Assembly (NCBI RefSeq): GCF_000718775.1
Contig: NZ_JOCB01000097.1
Coordinates: 1-32,198, forward strand
Direction of reading: 5' to 3'
Length of the DNA: 32,198 nt
Source: Streptomyces sp. NRRL S-31
GTDB lineage: Bacteria > Actinomycetota > Actinomycetes > Streptomycetales > Streptomycetaceae
The translations under genes and the position numbers were made by a program. This document shows positions 29,922-32,198 of the stretch, piece after piece. Position 1 is the stretch's first letter; each line of letters opens with the position of its first letter. Below the pieces are notes generated by a model. It searched no databases. It was not told the DNA's origin and was given only the letters and a program-made list of their open reading frames with translations.

Positions 29922-31517
29922 ATGACCGTTTTGGAAGAGACGACGGGCGAGCCGACGGGTGAGCCGACGGACGCGCGCGGACGGGTGGCCGAGCTGCACG
30001 AGATCCGTGCGCGGGCCGTGGCGGGCCCGAGCGAGAAGGCGACCGAGGCGCAGCACGCCAAGGGCAAGCTGACGGCGCGGGAGCGGATCGAGCTGCTCCT
30101 CGACCCCGGGTCCTTCCAGGAGGTCGAGCAGCTGCGCCGGCACCGGGCGACCGGCTTCGGCCTGGAGGCCAAGAAGCCGTACACCGATGGTGTCATCACC
30201 GGCTGGGGCACGGTCGAGGGCCGTACCGTCTTCGTCTACGCCCATGACTTCCGGATCTTCGGCGGCGCGCTGGGCGAGGCCCACGCCACCAAGATCCACA
30301 AGATCATGGACATGGCCATCGCGGCCGGCGCGCCCCTGGTCTCCCTGAACGACGGCGCGGGCGCCCGCATCCAGGAGGGCGTCTCGGCCCTCGCCGGCTA
30401 CGGCGGCATCTTCCAGCGGAACACCAAGGCATCGGGTGTCATCCCGCAGATCTCCGTGATGCTCGGCCCGTGCGCGGGCGGCGCGGCCTACAGCCCCGCC
30501 CTGACGGACTTCGTCTTCATGGTCCGCGAGACCTCGCAGATGTTCATCACCGGCCCGGACGTGGTCAAGGCGGTGACGGGCGAGGAGATCACCCAGAACG
30601 GCCTGGGCGGCGCCGACGTCCACGCCGAGACGAGCGGCGTCTGCCACTTCGCGTACGACGACGAGGAGACGTGCATCGCCGAGGTGCGCTACCTCCTCTC
30701 GCTGCTGCCGCAGAACAACCGCGAGAACCCCCCGCGGGTGGACTCCTCCGACCCGGTGGACCGCCGCGGCGACGTCCTGCTCGACCTGGTCCCGGCCGAC
30801 GGCAACCGGCCGTACGACATGGCCAAGGTCATCGAGGAGATCGTCGACGACGGCGAGTACCTGGAGGTCCACGAGCGCTGGGCGCGCAACATCATCTGCG
30901 CCCTGGCCCGGCTGGACGGCCAGGTGGTCGGCATCATCGCCAACCAGCCGCAGGTCCTCGCGGGCGTCCTGGACATCGAGGCGAGCGAAAAAGCTGCGCG
31001 TTTCGTCCAGATGTGTGACGCTTTCAATATCCCGATCGTCACCTTCCTGGACGTGCCGGGCTTCCTCCCCGGCGTCGACCAGGAGCACGGCGGAATCATC
31101 CGCCACGGCGCGAAGCTGCTGTACGCCTACTGCAACGCGACCGTGCCGAGGATCTCGCTCATCCTGCGCAAGGCGTACGGAGGTGCCTACATCGTCATGG
31201 ACTCCCAGTCGATCGGTGCCGACCTGACCTACGCCTGGCCGACCAACGAGATCGCCGTGATGGGCGCGGAGGGCGCGGCCAACGTGATCTTCCGCCGGCA
31301 GATCTCCGCCGCGCAGGACCCCGAGGCCATGCGCCAGAAGATGGTCAAGGAGTACAAGGCCGAGCTGATGCACCCGTACTACGCGGCCGAGCGGGGCCTG
31401 GTCGACGACGTCATCGACCCCGCCGAGACCCGCGAAGTGCTGGTGAAGTCCCTGGCGATGCTGCATACCAAGCACGCCGACCTGCCCTCGCGCAAGCACG
31501 GCAACCCTCCGCAGTAA
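29922..31517 (+). CDS. accB: Acyl-CoA carboxylase carboxyltransferase beta subunit (acetyl/propionyl-CoA)
   Basis: AccB transfers carboxyl from biotin on the alpha subunit to acetyl- or propionyl-CoA, making malonyl- and methylmalonyl-CoA for fatty acids and polyketides. The 531-residue length is typical. The two oxyanion blocks are GPCAGGAAYSPALTDFVFMV and RKAYGGAYIVMDSQSIGADL. Ile424 in AYIVM corresponds to the known specificity position (Asp422 in propionyl-specific PccB), so the broader AccB type is indicated. The alpha subunit is not in the window. A short stretch at 30985-31032 uses A/T-ending codons unlike the rest. The epsilon gene follows. Confidence 0.95.
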   Translation: MTVLEETTGEPTGEPTDARGRVAELHEIRARAVAGPSEKATEAQHAKGKLTARERIELLLDPGSFQEVEQLRRHRATGFGLEAKKPYTDGVITGWGTVEGRTVFVYAHDFRIFGGALGEAHATKIHKIMDMAIAAGAPLVSLNDGAGARIQEGVSALAGYGGIFQRNTKASGVIPQISVMLGPCAGGAAYSPALTDFVFMVRETSQMFITGPDVVKAVTGEEITQNGLGGADVHAETSGVCHFAYDDEETCIAEVRYLLSLLPQNNRENPPRVDSSDPVDRRGDVLLDLVPADGNRPYDMAKVIEEIVDDGEYLEVHERWARNIICALARLDGQVVGIIANQPQVLAGVLDIEASEKAARFVQMCDAFNIPIVTFLDVPGFLPGVDQEHGGIIRHGAKLLYAYCNATVPRISLILRKAYGGAYIVMDSQSIGADLTYAWPTNEIAVMGAEGAANVIFRRQISAAQDPEAMRQKMVKEYKAELMHPYYAAERGLVDDVIDPAETREVLVKSLAMLHTKHADLPSRKHGNPPQ

Positions 31518-31574
31518 CCCGGCGGACCCGCCGCGGCAACCCCCCGGACCTCTCTCACCCGGAGACTGACACCC

Positions 31575-31766
31575 ATGAGCACTCCCGACATCCGCGTCGA
31601 GAAGGGCCACGCCGAGCCCGAGGAAGTCGCCGCCATCACCGCGATCCTCATGGCCCGCGCCGCCGCCCGCCCCGAACCCGTCGCCACGCACCGGGTCCGC
31701 CCCCGGGCGGCCTGGCGCCGGCTGGAGCGCGAGGGCGGCTTCCGCGCCCCGCACAGCTGGCACTGA
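31575..31766 (+). CDS. accE: Acyl-CoA carboxylase epsilon subunit
   Basis: The 63-residue protein is the small epsilon subunit of actinobacterial acyl-CoA carboxylases, which stabilises and stimulates the alpha-beta complex. It reads DIRVEKGHAEPEEVAAITAI in the first third and ends with the conserved WRRLEREGGFRAPHSW. The start ATG has CGGAGA about 11 bases upstream. It lies 57 bases after accB and must be co-transcribed with it. Two strong hairpins follow. Confidence 0.93.
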   Translation: MSTPDIRVEKGHAEPEEVAAITAILMARAAARPEPVATHRVRPRAAWRRLEREGGFRAPHSWH

Positions 31767-31782
31767 GCCCTTCGCGCACGGC

Positions 31783-31823
31783 CCACGGCCCCGCCGCTCC
31801 CTCCCGGGAGGGCGGGGCCGTGG
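31783..31823 (+). terminator. accE terminator, first hairpin
   Basis: A perfect 13-bp stem (31783-31795 with 31811-31823) encloses a 15-nt loop that itself holds the palindrome CTCCCGGGAG. It begins 17 bases after the accE stop. Confidence 0.8.
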
Positions 31824-31857
31824 CATGCGCGCGCTGACCCGGAACCGGAGTCGGGTA

Positions 31858-31912
31858 CGTACGGCGAAGGCTCCCGTCCCCTGGTGAAAGGGGCGGGAGC
31901 CTTCGCCGTACG
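31858..31912. terminator. Long second hairpin between accE and the conservon GTPase gene
   Basis: Arms 31858-31881 and 31890-31912 give 23 pairs interrupted only by a bulged T at 31877, with an 8-nt loop. It lies 14 bases from the converging stop of the minus-strand gene and probably terminates that operon. Confidence 0.85.
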
Positions 31913-31925
31913 CGCGGGGCGGTGA

Positions 31926-32198
31926 CTACCGCAGCCGCGCCATCAGCGCGTGTTCCACCAGGGTGATCAGGGCGCTCTTGGCGTCCGAACGGTGGCGGGC
32001 GTCGGTCGTGATGATCGGGGTGTCGGGGCCGATCTGGAGCGCCTCGCGCACCTCGTCCGGGGAGTACGGCTGGTTGCCGTCGAAGCCGTTGAGGGCGATG
32101 ACGAAGGGCAGGCCGCTGTTCTCGAAGTAGTCGACCGCGGGGAAGCAGTCGGCGAGCCGGCGGGTGTCGACCAGGACGATCGCGCCGATCGCGCCGCG
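31926..32198 (-). CDS. Conservon-type (CvnD-like) MglA-family GTPase, C-terminal 90 residues
   Basis: The gene enters from the right edge; only the last 90 codons and the stop are present. They read GAIVLVDTRRLADCFPAVDY, then FENSGLPFVIALNGFDG, where NGFD takes the place of the guanine-specifying NKxD motif, and end with RHRSDAKSALITLVEHALMA. This is the pattern of the small GTP-binding proteins that close streptomycete conservons, four-gene units of sensor ATPase, roadblock-type protein, DUF742 protein and GTPase. The other members would lie to the right. Nucleotide-binding P-loop not visible. Confidence 0.88.
   Translation of the reverse strand, partial: RGAIGAIVLVDTRRLADCFPAVDYFENSGLPFVIALNGFDGNQPYSPDEVREALQIGPDTPIITTDARHRSDAKSALITLVEHALMARLR

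Noticed and set aside
29841..31826. A 661-codon minus-strand frame over accB and accE
   Set aside because: Antisense to two certain genes and without recognisable motifs.

Overview
The window is a high-GC actinobacterial chromosome segment, almost certainly Streptomyces. The evidence is extreme G/C at third codon positions, many translation starts placed 6-8 nt after a TAnnnT box (leaderless mRNAs), a WhiJ-type XRE/DUF397/ATPase locus, an AccB/AccE acyl-CoA carboxylase pair and a conservon (Cvn) GTPase at the right edge. From memory, the gene order resembles the S. coelicolor region from the proline-catabolism genes to accB-accE and the first conservon; this was not checked by a search.

Layout. 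(1) 1-3572: proline catabolism, with a PucR-type regulator (truncated at the left edge) divergent from proline dehydrogenase and pyrroline-5-carboxylate dehydrogenase. (2) 3662-6212: an AAC(2')-I-like acetyltransferase, a 43-residue basic protein behind a structured leader, and a secreted purple-acid-phosphatase-like phosphoesterase. (3) 6355-8730: leuB and ilvE, each closed by a strong hairpin; cimA (15305-16915) is the related branched-chain gene further right, behind a candidate attenuator. (4) 8988-15020: a fused urease gamma/beta gene, a urease alpha-like gene, agmatine deiminase, a cysteine-rich protein, a TetR regulator and a metabolite:H+ symporter, all on one strand. (5) 16935-17907: a GPP34-family gene and a decayed lipoprotein gene. 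(6) 17924-24363: a GH30 enzyme with ricin-type lectin and a divergent GH3 enzyme sharing a 21-bp palindrome, then a Gly-rich secreted membrane protein. (7) 24372-25973: the WhiJ-like trio. (8) 26083-29768: YceI, a small secreted protein with M15/VanX-type zinc-site spacing, and a family 8 polysaccharide lyase. (9) 29922-32198: accB-accE, two tandem hairpins, and the end of a CvnD-like GTPase.

How the genes work together. CimA makes citramalate, LeuB serves both leucine and citramalate routes, and IlvE does the last transamination. In region 4, agmatine deiminase makes N-carbamoylputrescine, a mono-substituted urea. The urease-like alpha subunit keeps every metal ligand, but its substrate loop and flap differ strongly from classical urease, and no ureDEFG accessory genes or aguB are present. 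The most interesting hypothesis here is that this urease-like enzyme hydrolyses a substituted urea such as N-carbamoylputrescine. No stretch longer than 300 bases is empty: the largest gene-free gaps (4202-4495, 15021-15304, 8731-8987, 7399-7641, 26701-26917) hold leaders, promoters or hairpins described below. I saw no tRNA, rRNA, CRISPR array, insertion sequence or phage attachment site.
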